64,000 nucleotides of DNA, from the NCBI GenBank assembly GCA_005791535.1, contig SXWH01000157.1, forward strand, positions 19,535-83,534, written 5' to 3'. Source of the stretch: Verrucomicrobiaceae bacterium. GTDB taxonomy: Bacteria > Verrucomicrobiota > Verrucomicrobiia > Chthoniobacterales > Chthoniobacteraceae. Below, in pieces: positions 18,306 to 26,333 of this stretch (position 1 is its first letter; each line of letters opens with the position of its first letter). The position numbers and the translations under genes are program-made. Under the pieces are notes generated by a model. It made no database searches and had not been told where the DNA came from. It was given only the letters and a program-made list of their open reading frames with translations.

Positions 18306-19427
18306 GTGAACCGGTTCGGCACATTCGTGATGCCATTTCTCACGCTCTTCCTCACCGGACGAGGACACCCGCCCACTTCCGTCGCCTGGGTGCTATCGGC
18401 AAATGGTGTGGGCCAGTTTCTATCATCGATCCTCGGCGGGTATTGGTCTGATCGAATTGGCAGGCGACGCGTAATCGTTCTCGGAACCCTCGGAAATGCC
18501 GCGGGAATATTTGCGATGTACTTTATGCAACCGCTGTGGGCGATCGCACTGATGATGCTGATTGCCGGATTTGCATCCGGCTTCTACATGCCTGCAAGCA
18601 CCGCGCTCCTCGCCGACATCGTGCCTGAACCGATGCGCCTCCGTGCGTATGCGATGCAGCGTCTGGCCATCAACGCAGGCTTTGCGTGCGGCGCGTCCGC
18701 AGCAGGCTTCTTGATCTCGATCTCCGCGTTCGCACTTTTTGCCGGCGATGCAATCACCACGGCAATGTTTGGTCTTATAGCATGGCGCTTTCTCCCGCGC
18801 GGCCACCGCGTCGAGCGGCACGAGGCCACGTGGGCGCAGGCATGGGCACACATCCGGCACGATCGTGCATTTCGCGGACTCTTCTGGGCCACGATCTTCT
18901 CGTCGCTCGTATTTCAGCAGTTCAATTCCACATTCGGACTCGAACTGCGCCAGAGGGGCATAACGCTTCAAATCGGCCCATGGTTCTTCAATTCGGAGCA
19001 GGTCTTCGGACTTCTGCTCGGCTGGAATGGACTTATGGTCGTCCTATTTGAGCTTCCGCTCACGCGCTGGACGCAACAATTCGAGGCGCGGCGCGTGATC
19101 ATCGCGGGGTATTTGCTGATCGGATTTGGGTTCGCACTCAACGCACTCGCAGGCGGCACCGCACTTTTCTTCGCCGGGATGACGCTTTTCACCATCGGCG
19201 AAATGCTCAGCCAGCCCATGCGAAATGCGTATATCGCACAAATCGCGCCGCTCCACCTGCGTGGTCGCTACATGGGTGCGCTCGCCATGGCCGGCACCGC
19301 AGCCGTAGCACTCGGGCCGCACGCGAGCCTGCGAATTCACGCGTGGAATTCGCAGGCATTATGGATCGGATGCGCCGTGCTCGGAATCCTTTCCGCGCTT
19401 ACGCTTGCACGAGCCCGGAGCCATTAG
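18306..19427 (+). CDS. Major facilitator superfamily transporter
   Basis: 373 residues from a GTG at 18306, with about 11-12 hydrophobic segments. The MFS loop signature is GGYWSDRIGRRRVIVLGTLG after the second membrane segment. The substrate is unknown; drug or sugar efflux is the usual guess. The chosen GTG cuts into the first membrane segment: the same frame upstream reads LLSELRSLPRAYWILVGGWF, which looks like the natural N-terminus, so translation may begin earlier at a non-ATG codon such as the CTG at 18246. The gene starts about 50-110 bases after the rpmA terminator. Its stop overlaps the stop of the convergent PSD1-type gene, with no terminator between them. Confidence 0.85.
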   Translation: MNRFGTFVMPFLTLFLTGRGHPPTSVAWVLSANGVGQFLSSILGGYWSDRIGRRRVIVLGTLGNAAGIFAMYFMQPLWAIALMMLIAGFASGFYMPASTALLADIVPEPMRLRAYAMQRLAINAGFACGASAAGFLISISAFALFAGDAITTAMFGLIAWRFLPRGHRVERHEATWAQAWAHIRHDRAFRGLFWATIFSSLVFQQFNSTFGLELRQRGITLQIGPWFFNSEQVFGLLLGWNGLMVVLFELPLTRWTQQFEARRVIIAGYLLIGFGFALNALAGGTALFFAGMTLFTIGEMLSQPMRNAYIAQIAPLHLRGRYMGALAMAGTAAVALGPHASLRIHAWNSQALWIGCAVLGILSALTLARARSH

Positions 19428-21580
19428 CGACGGAAGAGGAACTCCTTCGAATTGAGCAATGCCCACGCGGCATCCTCCGCTGCTGTGCGGCGATCGCCGT
19501 TTGAAAGATGCCGCGAAAATGCCCGCACTTCCGTTTCCGTCGGCACGCGGCCGAGGATTGTCCAAACCATCGAGTCCACCGCAGCGGCGGGTTCCATCAT
19601 GCTCCAAGCGGTCACTCTCGGCGAACGCGTGAGCAAATCCCGCATCACTGGGCCCGATATAAGCTGAAATGCCTGTACCACCGTAGGCTCGCCAAGGCGC
19701 TCGCAATCCGTGGCCACGAGCCGCGGCGGCTTGCCGAACGCAAGCTGGAAAAAATCCCACTCGGAATCGAGCGGACGATAATGTTTCCGACCTTCCGGTA
19801 CCTGCGAAACGCGCCCCAATCCAGGGTGCCCGGGAATTTCCAAGTTCACACCCAGCGCCTTCGCCGTGGAATCGAGAATTTGCTCGGCGCCTAGCCGTTT
19901 CACCACGGCTCGCGAAGCGTTGAATTCATCACCCGCGCCGATGCCGAGTTGGTACGTTTTCGACAGGACGATCGTGCGGATCAAGCGGCGGAGATCGAAT
20001 CCATTCGAAGCGAACTCACGACCCAATGCATCGAGCAATTCCGGGTGCGACGGCGGATTGCTGGCGCGAAAGTCATCCGGCGGATCGACCAGTCCACGTC
20101 CCAGCAGATTCGCCCAAACCCGATTTGCCTGCATCCTTGCGAACTGTGGCGAACGGCTGAGCCAATCACCAAGAGCATCGAGTTCATCCTTTCCCTGCGG
20201 CACCGGACCGCCTCCGAGGAAGCGCATCGCCGCGGCCTCGCCGGTGCGCGGATTCACAACACGCGCATTGCCCGACATGTTCACGATTTGCTCCCCTTTG
20301 AACTCCTTCTGATCGTTTGTGTCCTTGCGTTCGTTTTTTACGATTTTGTAGTCCACGCGCCGGAAAACCGATGTCCAGTCGTAGTAATCGGCCTGCGTCC
20401 AACGCTCGAACGGATGATTGTGGCACTGCGCGCAGTTGATCTGCGTGCCAAGAAACACGCGCGCCGTGTTTTCACCGCGCGAAACCGGGTCGCGATTTGC
20501 GCGCCACCAATTCGCCGGCGGATTCTCATACGTACTGCCGCGGGCCGAAACGAGTTCCCGTGCGAAAACGTCCATCGGCTTGTTGGCCGCAATGCTTGCG
20601 CGAATCCACGCGTGGAAAACCGACACTCCTTTTGCATCAAGCTGCCGCTCTTCGATCCGCAGCAAATCCGCCCACTTCAGCGCCCAGAAATCCGCGAATT
20701 CCCCGCGCTGCAAGAGCGCATCCACAAGCCGCGCGCGCTTGTCGGGATTCCCATCCGCCGTGAATGCGCGCGCCGTGGCCTCCGACGGAATCACTCCAAG
20801 CAAATCCAAATACAGCCGACGCACAAAAGTCGCATCGTCACACAACGGCGCGGGATTCATTCGGAGTGAGCGGAGCTTCGCGAAAATGTGCTCATCCACA
20901 AAGCCAGCCGGCTCTGGTCCGCTCCACCGGAAATCCTCTCGTTGCGGAATGAACGCCAACCGCGCGGGTTTCTGGCGGCCAAGATACCGCACAACCACCG
21001 TCACCTCGCCCGGACCAACTGCTTCGACTCCACCCTCGATATCGACTTTCACCATCGTGTCGCTCGGCTCGTAAACAGCGAGTCGCGATACATCGCGCCG
21101 CGTCCCGTCCGGAAAAACCGCCGTTGCACGGATTCGTGTCGCGCGCCGCGGCTCGATCACCACTTCGGTTTCCGGCGTCACTTCAAGCTCCAAGGGGACC
21201 GCGGCACCGGAGGAATCGGGCGCACCAGCTCGCAACCAATCCAGCAAGATCCGGCCTTCCACCGAATCCGCTCCAAAACGCCGCCCGCCCTCGTGCGGCA
21301 CCGATCCAGTCGCCTTCAAAAGCACGAGACTTTCGGCCGGTTCAAAAACATTCACCCGGCGCCCGCCCTGCTCACGGGCAAGCGCAGCCCAGTCATCCGC
21401 CGGATCCTGACCACGAAGCGACAATTTGAACGCCCCCTTCCCCTGCCCGTTTCCATGGCACGCCCCGGAATTGCATCCCGCCTTGCTCAGGACCGCCATC
21501 ACATCCGTACGAAATTCCACCGCCCGCGCACCCGCGCAAGCTGCAGCAAAAACCACCGCGAGAAACCAGCGAAACACCAT
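19424..21580 (-). CDS. Secreted haem-binding DUF1549/DUF1553 (PSCyt2/PSD1) protein with Ig-like domain
   Basis: 718 residues from the ATG at 21580, which begins a signal peptide (MVFRWFLAVVFAAACAGARA); the longer open frame upstream lacks one. Order: a cytochrome-c-like segment with an unusual CX4CH site (CNSGACHG, residues 36-42); a group-2 Ig-like domain (about 150-235; RRATRIRATAVFPDGTRRDV); DUF1549 (about 240-420), with a second haem site CAQCHNHPFERW at residue 383; and a C-terminal DUF1553 (about 455-700; MQANRVWANLLGRGLVDPPD). Families of this type are expanded in planctomycetes and verrucomicrobia and their enzymatic role is unknown. Unlike the three PSD1 genes near 50-62 kb, this one has no DUF1501 partner next to it. 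Confidence 0.88.
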   Translation of the reverse strand: MVFRWFLAVVFAAACAGARAVEFRTDVMAVLSKAGCNSGACHGNGQGKGAFKLSLRGQDPADDWAALAREQGGRRVNVFEPAESLVLLKATGSVPHEGGRRFGADSVEGRILLDWLRAGAPDSSGAAVPLELEVTPETEVVIEPRRATRIRATAVFPDGTRRDVSRLAVYEPSDTMVKVDIEGGVEAVGPGEVTVVVRYLGRQKPARLAFIPQREDFRWSGPEPAGFVDEHIFAKLRSLRMNPAPLCDDATFVRRLYLDLLGVIPSEATARAFTADGNPDKRARLVDALLQRGEFADFWALKWADLLRIEERQLDAKGVSVFHAWIRASIAANKPMDVFARELVSARGSTYENPPANWWRANRDPVSRGENTARVFLGTQINCAQCHNHPFERWTQADYYDWTSVFRRVDYKIVKNERKDTNDQKEFKGEQIVNMSGNARVVNPRTGEAAAMRFLGGGPVPQGKDELDALGDWLSRSPQFARMQANRVWANLLGRGLVDPPDDFRASNPPSHPELLDALGREFASNGFDLRRLIRTIVLSKTYQLGIGAGDEFNASRAVVKRLGAEQILDSTAKALGVNLEIPGHPGLGRVSQVPEGRKHYRPLDSEWDFFQLAFGKPPRLVATDCERLGEPTVVQAFQLISGPVMRDLLTRSPRVTAWSMMEPAAAVDSMVWTILGRVPTETEVRAFSRHLSNGDRRTAAEDAAWALLNSKEFLFRR

Positions 21581-21784
21581 CGCATGCAAAAGCCCCGAGG
21601 CCCCGGAACCTTTGATCTCGAAGTCCCTCGCGTCGCCACACTCCGCCCGGAAAAACCCGGTGAAGATCAGACGCAGCGGGCGCAATGAGTTCCCAGTCGT
21701 CCGGACCGACGCCGAACAAACCGACGCTTGCATTCCAAACACGGCCGCGCCTAGCATTGGGTGGCTGTCCCCACGGCCATCCCA
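21581..21784. promoter_or_regulatory. Divergent promoter region
   Basis: 204 bases between the minus-strand PSD1-type gene and the plus-strand exporter permease. It must carry promoters for both directions, including the one driving the glycan operon. I cannot point to a confident -35/-10 pair. A GTG at 21761 could extend the permease, but the ATG at 21785 is preferred. Confidence 0.4.
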
Positions 21785-22630
21785 ATGACCAATAATACGA
21801 CTGAACGCATCCTGCGCCCAACCCGGGGCCTCGTGAGCGTCAATCTCGGCGAGCTCTGGCGTTTCCGTGAGTTGCTGGGTTTGCTCGCTTGGCGGGATGT
21901 GCTTGTACGTTACAAGCAGACCTACCTTGGAATCGCCTGGGCCGTGCTGCAACCGGTGCTCACCATGCTGGTTTTCAGCGTCATGTTTGGGAAACTGGCG
22001 AAGTTCGAGAGTCGCGGAGCACCCTACTCGATTCTCGTTCTCGCCGGACTGTTGCCATGGCAGTTTTTCTCCAGCGCGCTATCGGAGAGCAGTAATTCGC
22101 TCGTGGCGTCAGCGAGAATCATCTCGAAGGTCTATTTTCCCCGCCTGATCATCCCGATTAGTTCGGTGCTCGGCGGGCTGCTGGACATCCTTATCGCGAC
22201 GGGGATTCTGCTTGTGATGATGCCTTTCTACGGCGTTGAGTTCCGCTGGCATTTGCTGCTGCTCCCCCTGTTTTTCGTAGCTGCATTCCTGCCGGCGCTT
22301 GCCGCGGGGATTTGGTTCAGTGCTTTGAATGTGCAGTATCGCGACGTGCGCTACATTGTTCCGTTCATCACGCGACTGGGGATGTATGTGACGCCGGTGG
22401 GCTTTTTGTGGCAGACACAATTGACCGGACCGTGGGAAAAGTGGCGCCTGCTTTATCACCTGAATCCACTCGTGGGCCCCATCGATGGATTCCGCTGGTG
22501 CGTGCTCGGCGACCAATTCGCGCCGTGGTGGCCGGGCTTTTGGATGAGCGTGGGAATCACGGTTGTGCTGCTCATCGCCGGACTTGCCTACTTTCGGCAG
22601 GTTGAAAGGAACTTCGCGGATATCGTGTAA
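21785..22630 (+). CDS. ABC-2 type polysaccharide exporter permease (Wzm-like)
   Basis: 281 residues from the ATG at 21785. Six hydrophobic segments in the ABC-2 layout. The N-terminal cytoplasmic piece LLAWRDVLVRYKQTYLGIAW is typical of Wzm/TagG/KpsM permeases, and the last third contains the YHLNPLVGPIDGFRW stretch that these share. With the ATPase encoded next it should move a lipid-linked glycan across the inner membrane. The stop codon shares one base with the start of the ATPase gene (TAATG), a sign of translational coupling. This is the first gene of the operon that runs to at least galU. Confidence 0.93.
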   Translation: MTNNTTERILRPTRGLVSVNLGELWRFRELLGLLAWRDVLVRYKQTYLGIAWAVLQPVLTMLVFSVMFGKLAKFESRGAPYSILVLAGLLPWQFFSSALSESSNSLVASARIISKVYFPRLIIPISSVLGGLLDILIATGILLVMMPFYGVEFRWHLLLLPLFFVAAFLPALAAGIWFSALNVQYRDVRYIVPFITRLGMYVTPVGFLWQTQLTGPWEKWRLLYHLNPLVGPIDGFRWCVLGDQFAPWWPGFWMSVGITVVLLIAGLAYFRQVERNFADIV

Positions 22631-23937
22631 TGGAGGACTACTGCATCAGCATCCGCGGAGTCGGAAAAAGGTTCAATCTCCGCGAAAGTGGCGGTCACGA
22701 TACGTTGCGCGATCAGATCGCCGGACTTGCAAAACGCCTGCTCGGAAAAAGCCGGGCGCAGCGGGAGAGTGGCGAATTCTGGGCCGTGAAGGATGTATCG
22801 TTCGACGTAAAACCCGGCGATGTCGTCGGAATTGTGGGGCACAACGGCGCCGGAAAATCGACGCTGCTGAAGCTGCTCAGCCAGATTAGCGAGCCATCCG
22901 CAGGCGAAATTCGCGTGCGCGGGCGGATCGCCAGCCTGCTTGAGGTCGGCACCGGCTTTCACCCGGAACTGAGCGGCCGTGAAAACATTTTCCTCAATGG
23001 AGCGATTCTCGGAATGACGAAGGCGGAGATTCGCTCGAAGTTCGATGAGATAGTCGCATTTGCCGAGGTGGAGAAATTTCTCGATACGCCTGTTAAACGC
23101 TACAGCAGCGGCATGTATGTGCGGCTCGCGTTTGCCGTCGCAGCAAATCTGGAACCGGAGATTCTCGTCGTCGACGAAGTACTTGCCGTGGGCGACATTC
23201 AGTTCCAGAAACGCTGCCTCGGCAAAATGGCGGACGTGGCAAAGTCGGGGCGTACGATTCTGTTTGTGAGCCACAACCTCGCCGCCGTGCAGAAACTTTG
23301 CACCCGCGGCATCCTGTTGAAATCGGGCTCGCTTGTTTACGATGGCAGCACGGAGGAATGCATTACCCGCTACCTTGCCTCCGTAAAGGAAGCGCAGGGT
23401 GAACTGACCGGCTACGCTGTGAATCAACCGCTCCTCGACAGCCAGTCGCCCGATGCGCCGATTCGCGTGACCTGTCTGGAAATGTTCGATTTGGAAGGTG
23501 CACCGCTCCACCACATGGATGTGAACGATGGTTTCCGGATTCGCATCCACTACGAGTGCACCGGCGATTACGCAAAAGGCGCGGTGTCCGTGCTTCTGCA
23601 AATCCGCACGCACCTCGGCCAGGAACTCGTGCGCCTTTCCACGATGCCGGTGAGCGGATACGAAATCGACCATCTTGCGCGTGTCGGCTACGTGGACCTC
23701 ACGATCGACAGCCTGCCGCTCGTCGGTGGGAGATACCTGCTCGGTGTGCATTTTTACCGTCCGCATGTGGAGGCGATGCTCATTCTTTCGGACGTGGTAA
23801 CGCTGGAAGTGGCGCCGACCGACGTGTACGGCAGTGGAATCGGGATGGATCAGAATCAAGGAGTCATCGTCGCAAACCACAAATGGCACCACCACGTCAT
23901 CGTGCCGAAGGGCGGGACTCCGCCTGCAAATTTATGA
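22630..23937 (+). CDS. ABC-type polysaccharide exporter ATPase with Wzt-like C-terminal domain
   Basis: 435 residues. Walker A GIVGHNGAGKST near residue 70, signature YSSGMYVRLAFAVA, Walker B EILVVDEVLAVGD, and the H-loop segment FVSHNLAAVQKLC. The nucleotide-binding domain ends near residue 245. The remaining 190 residues are a beta-rich domain (from about IRVTCLEMFDLEGAPL) like the Wzt C-terminal domain, which in O-antigen exporters recognises the modified end of the finished glycan. Its presence suggests export of a chain with a terminal cap, and a methyltransferase encoded immediately downstream fits that idea. It overlaps the next gene at ATGA. Confidence 0.93.
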   Translation: MEDYCISIRGVGKRFNLRESGGHDTLRDQIAGLAKRLLGKSRAQRESGEFWAVKDVSFDVKPGDVVGIVGHNGAGKSTLLKLLSQISEPSAGEIRVRGRIASLLEVGTGFHPELSGRENIFLNGAILGMTKAEIRSKFDEIVAFAEVEKFLDTPVKRYSSGMYVRLAFAVAANLEPEILVVDEVLAVGDIQFQKRCLGKMADVAKSGRTILFVSHNLAAVQKLCTRGILLKSGSLVYDGSTEECITRYLASVKEAQGELTGYAVNQPLLDSQSPDAPIRVTCLEMFDLEGAPLHHMDVNDGFRIRIHYECTGDYAKGAVSVLLQIRTHLGQELVRLSTMPVSGYEIDHLARVGYVDLTIDSLPLVGGRYLLGVHFYRPHVEAMLILSDVVTLEVAPTDVYGSGIGMDQNQGVIVANHKWHHHVIVPKGGTPPANL

Positions 23938-24917
23938 GCAACGCTGCGAACCATTTTGCATGCAGAATCTGCGGCGGCACCGAGGGGGGAAGCTACAAGG
24001 TGCGGGAGATGATGATGGGCCTGCGCGAGGAGTTCGATTACTTTGAGTGCGCAAGCTGCGGCTGCCTTCAAATAAAGAATATTCCCGAAGATATCGCGAA
24101 ATATTACCCCGCGAACTATCGCTTCACCTTTACACCTCCGGAAGACAAGGACAGTGCGCTGACCAAATTCATGAAGCGCAAACTCGCGCGACACTTCTTT
24201 GGGGAGCCAAACCTGCTTGGCGCTCTGCTCGCGCAGAAATACAAGCGCGGTTCGCTCCCGCCCGGCGTGGATCGAATCGGCAATCGTCTTCGGGTCGATT
24301 CACGCATTCTTGAAGTCGGCTGCGGCGTCGGCCGCCATTTGTGGCACTTGAAGGAGCGCGGCTTCCGCAATCTGCTTGGCATCGATCCATTCATCGCGGG
24401 CGATGAAGATCACAGCCCCGATTTCAAAATCCGAAAATGCTTCATCGATGAAGTTCAGGGGCACTTTGACTTCATCATGCTCCAGTATTCGTTCGAGCAT
24501 CTGCCAAATCCTGCGGAGATTCTCCGCTCGATCCGCCGGTTGCTCGCACCGGGCGGCATCTCGCTCATCCGAATCCCGGTTTCAGGCTGTTACGCGTGGA
24601 AAAAATATGGCGTAAACTGGGTTGCGCTCGACGCGCCGCGCCACCTTTTCCTCCACACCGAGAAAAGCCTCGCCATCATCGCCGCCGCGGCGGGTTTGGA
24701 GGTATTCGACAGGATGTGCGACGGCAACGCGTTTCAAATTTGGGGCAGCGAGCAGTTTCAGCAGGACATACCGCTCATGGACCCGCGTTCGCCCTACAAG
24801 AGCGAAAAACCGACCCTCTTCAGCGCGGAACAGATGGCATCGTTTGAGGCGCGCGCGAAGGAACTCAACGCAACGGGCGAAGGCGATTCGTTCTCGTTTT
24901 ATCTTCGAGCCAAATGA
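23934..24917 (+). CDS. SAM-dependent methyltransferase with N-terminal zinc-ribbon-like segment
   Basis: 327 residues from the ATG at 23934, which overlaps the preceding stop. The N-terminus has two CXXC pairs (CRICGG at about 10 and CASCGC at about 40), a zinc-ribbon arrangement known in sugar-cluster C-methyltransferases. The Rossmann-fold motif I is RILEVGCGVGRHLW, followed by GIDPF, the helix FDFIMLQYSFEHLPNPAEIL and LLAPGGISLIRIP. Beside a Wzt-type exporter it probably methylates a sugar precursor or caps the chain; the acceptor is not known. It overlaps the next gene at ATGA. Confidence 0.87.
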   Translation: MSNAANHFACRICGGTEGGSYKVREMMMGLREEFDYFECASCGCLQIKNIPEDIAKYYPANYRFTFTPPEDKDSALTKFMKRKLARHFFGEPNLLGALLAQKYKRGSLPPGVDRIGNRLRVDSRILEVGCGVGRHLWHLKERGFRNLLGIDPFIAGDEDHSPDFKIRKCFIDEVQGHFDFIMLQYSFEHLPNPAEILRSIRRLLAPGGISLIRIPVSGCYAWKKYGVNWVALDAPRHLFLHTEKSLAIIAAAAGLEVFDRMCDGNAFQIWGSEQFQQDIPLMDPRSPYKSEKPTLFSAEQMASFEARAKELNATGEGDSFSFYLRAK

Positions 24918-26329
24918 CTTCACCGAAGGAAAAAATTGCCGTCATTGTTCCCGTTTACGGGCAGTTGGAGTTCGTTATCCGCTGCCTCAAAAGCCTGGTG
25001 CGCCACACCTCCGACTATCGGTGCTTTATCATCGACGATGGCTCCCCGGATTGGAACGACGCATGGCTTGAAGAATTCAAGGCGATCGTTCCCGCTGAGC
25101 GGATGTACTTTGAGAAATTCGACCCGAACCGTGGCCTCACCGCCGCTTGGAATCGCGGCCTCGAACTTGCACGCGACGCCGGCATTCCGTACGCGGCGCT
25201 CGTAAACTCCGACACCCTGTTCTCGCCGGGCTGGCTGCTGCGCACGCTCGACGCGCTCGAGAAAGTGGACCTTGTCGGACCAATGTCGAACGCCGCGGGT
25301 GACATGAAGCATCAGCAAATCGAGTTCGTCATCCGCAACTACAAGATCGACGACAACGAGGACGCGATCAACGAACTGTCCGCAACGCTGAAACGGAAGT
25401 TCTCGGGAGTAATCAAACCGGGCTGGGTGAACGGATTCTGGATGGCGGCGAAGACCGACGTGTGGTGGGCCAACAAGTTTGACGACACCCACGTCTTCAA
25501 TCCCGCGAACCGTCTCACCGGCAACGAAACCGAGTTTCAAAAACGCTTTAAAGGAAAGGTTGGCGCGGCGCAGGACATTTTCATTTTTCACTACCGGAGC
25601 GTTTCCCGCGGGCTGGAAAATGCAGAGCAGCAGTACTGCAAAGGCTGGTTCCGAATCGAGGATGGCAAAGCCTCCGGAGCCGTTCCGGACTTCAATTCCT
25701 CCTACGTTTCCCGGCGCTCGGACCTTGTGGCCTTCATCCCGGAAACAGTGAAGCGCGTACTCGATGTCGGATGCAGCGTGGGTGCACTGGGCTATCAACT
25801 CAAACAGCGGCAAGGCGCGTACGTGGCGGGAATCGAATACGATGCCGAGATGGGAAAACACGCCGCGAGCGTGCTCGACCACGTCATTGTCGGCGATGCG
25901 GAAACCGTGAGCACCACCGAGATTTCGCGCGGCGAGTTGTTCGATTGCATCGTCTTCGCGGATATTCTCGAACATCTGCGCGACCCTTGGAACACGCTCG
26001 CACGTTACGCCTCCGTGCTGAAGCCCGGCGGATACGTGGTCACCTCGCTTCCGAATATCCGGCACTTCACCACAATTTGTAATTTGCTCTTCGCCGGGTA
26101 CTGGCCCTACCGGACGCGCGGAATTCACGACCGCACCCACCTCCGGAATTTCACCAAGCGCAACATCGAGGAGCTTTTTGAGTTCGCGAATATGCACGTC
26201 AAATCCTGGCACCGCATTTTCCGAATCATCGAAAAACCGCATGATTGGAACCGATTCGCCAAGTGGTTCGCATTCCCGCCGTTTCGCGAACTAATGACCT
26301 TTCAGTATTACGTCCTCGCGCAGAAGTAG
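24914..26329 (+). CDS. Fusion of GT2 glycosyltransferase and SAM methyltransferase
   Basis: 471 residues with two separate catalytic parts. Residues 1-230: family-2 glycosyltransferase, with KIAVIVPVYGQLEFVIRCL, the first acidic pair in CFIIDDGSPDW, and ALVNSDTLFSPGW in place of the usual DXD. Residues 255-471: class-I methyltransferase with VKRVLDVGCSVGALGYQL, IEYDAE, FDCIVFADILEHLRDPWNTL and VLKPGGYVVTSLPN. Fusions of this sort join sugar transfer and methylation in surface-glycan clusters. It starts with an ATGA overlap and ends 4 bases before the asparagine-synthase-like gene. The donor sugar and methyl acceptor are unknown. Confidence 0.88.
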   Translation: MTSPKEKIAVIVPVYGQLEFVIRCLKSLVRHTSDYRCFIIDDGSPDWNDAWLEEFKAIVPAERMYFEKFDPNRGLTAAWNRGLELARDAGIPYAALVNSDTLFSPGWLLRTLDALEKVDLVGPMSNAAGDMKHQQIEFVIRNYKIDDNEDAINELSATLKRKFSGVIKPGWVNGFWMAAKTDVWWANKFDDTHVFNPANRLTGNETEFQKRFKGKVGAAQDIFIFHYRSVSRGLENAEQQYCKGWFRIEDGKASGAVPDFNSSYVSRRSDLVAFIPETVKRVLDVGCSVGALGYQLKQRQGAYVAGIEYDAEMGKHAASVLDHVIVGDAETVSTTEISRGELFDCIVFADILEHLRDPWNTLARYASVLKPGGYVVTSLPNIRHFTTICNLLFAGYWPYRTRGIHDRTHLRNFTKRNIEELFEFANMHVKSWHRIFRIIEKPHDWNRFAKWFAFPPFRELMTFQYYVLAQK

Positions 26330-26333
26330 CCGG

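Noticed and set aside
22588..23895. Minus-strand frame of 435 codons opposite the exporter ATPase
   Set aside because: The plus strand encodes a full ABC ATPase with all motifs. The antisense frame has none.
24920..26242. Minus-strand frame of 440 codons opposite the GT2-methyltransferase fusion
   Set aside because: Antisense shadow; the sense frame has both catalytic domains.
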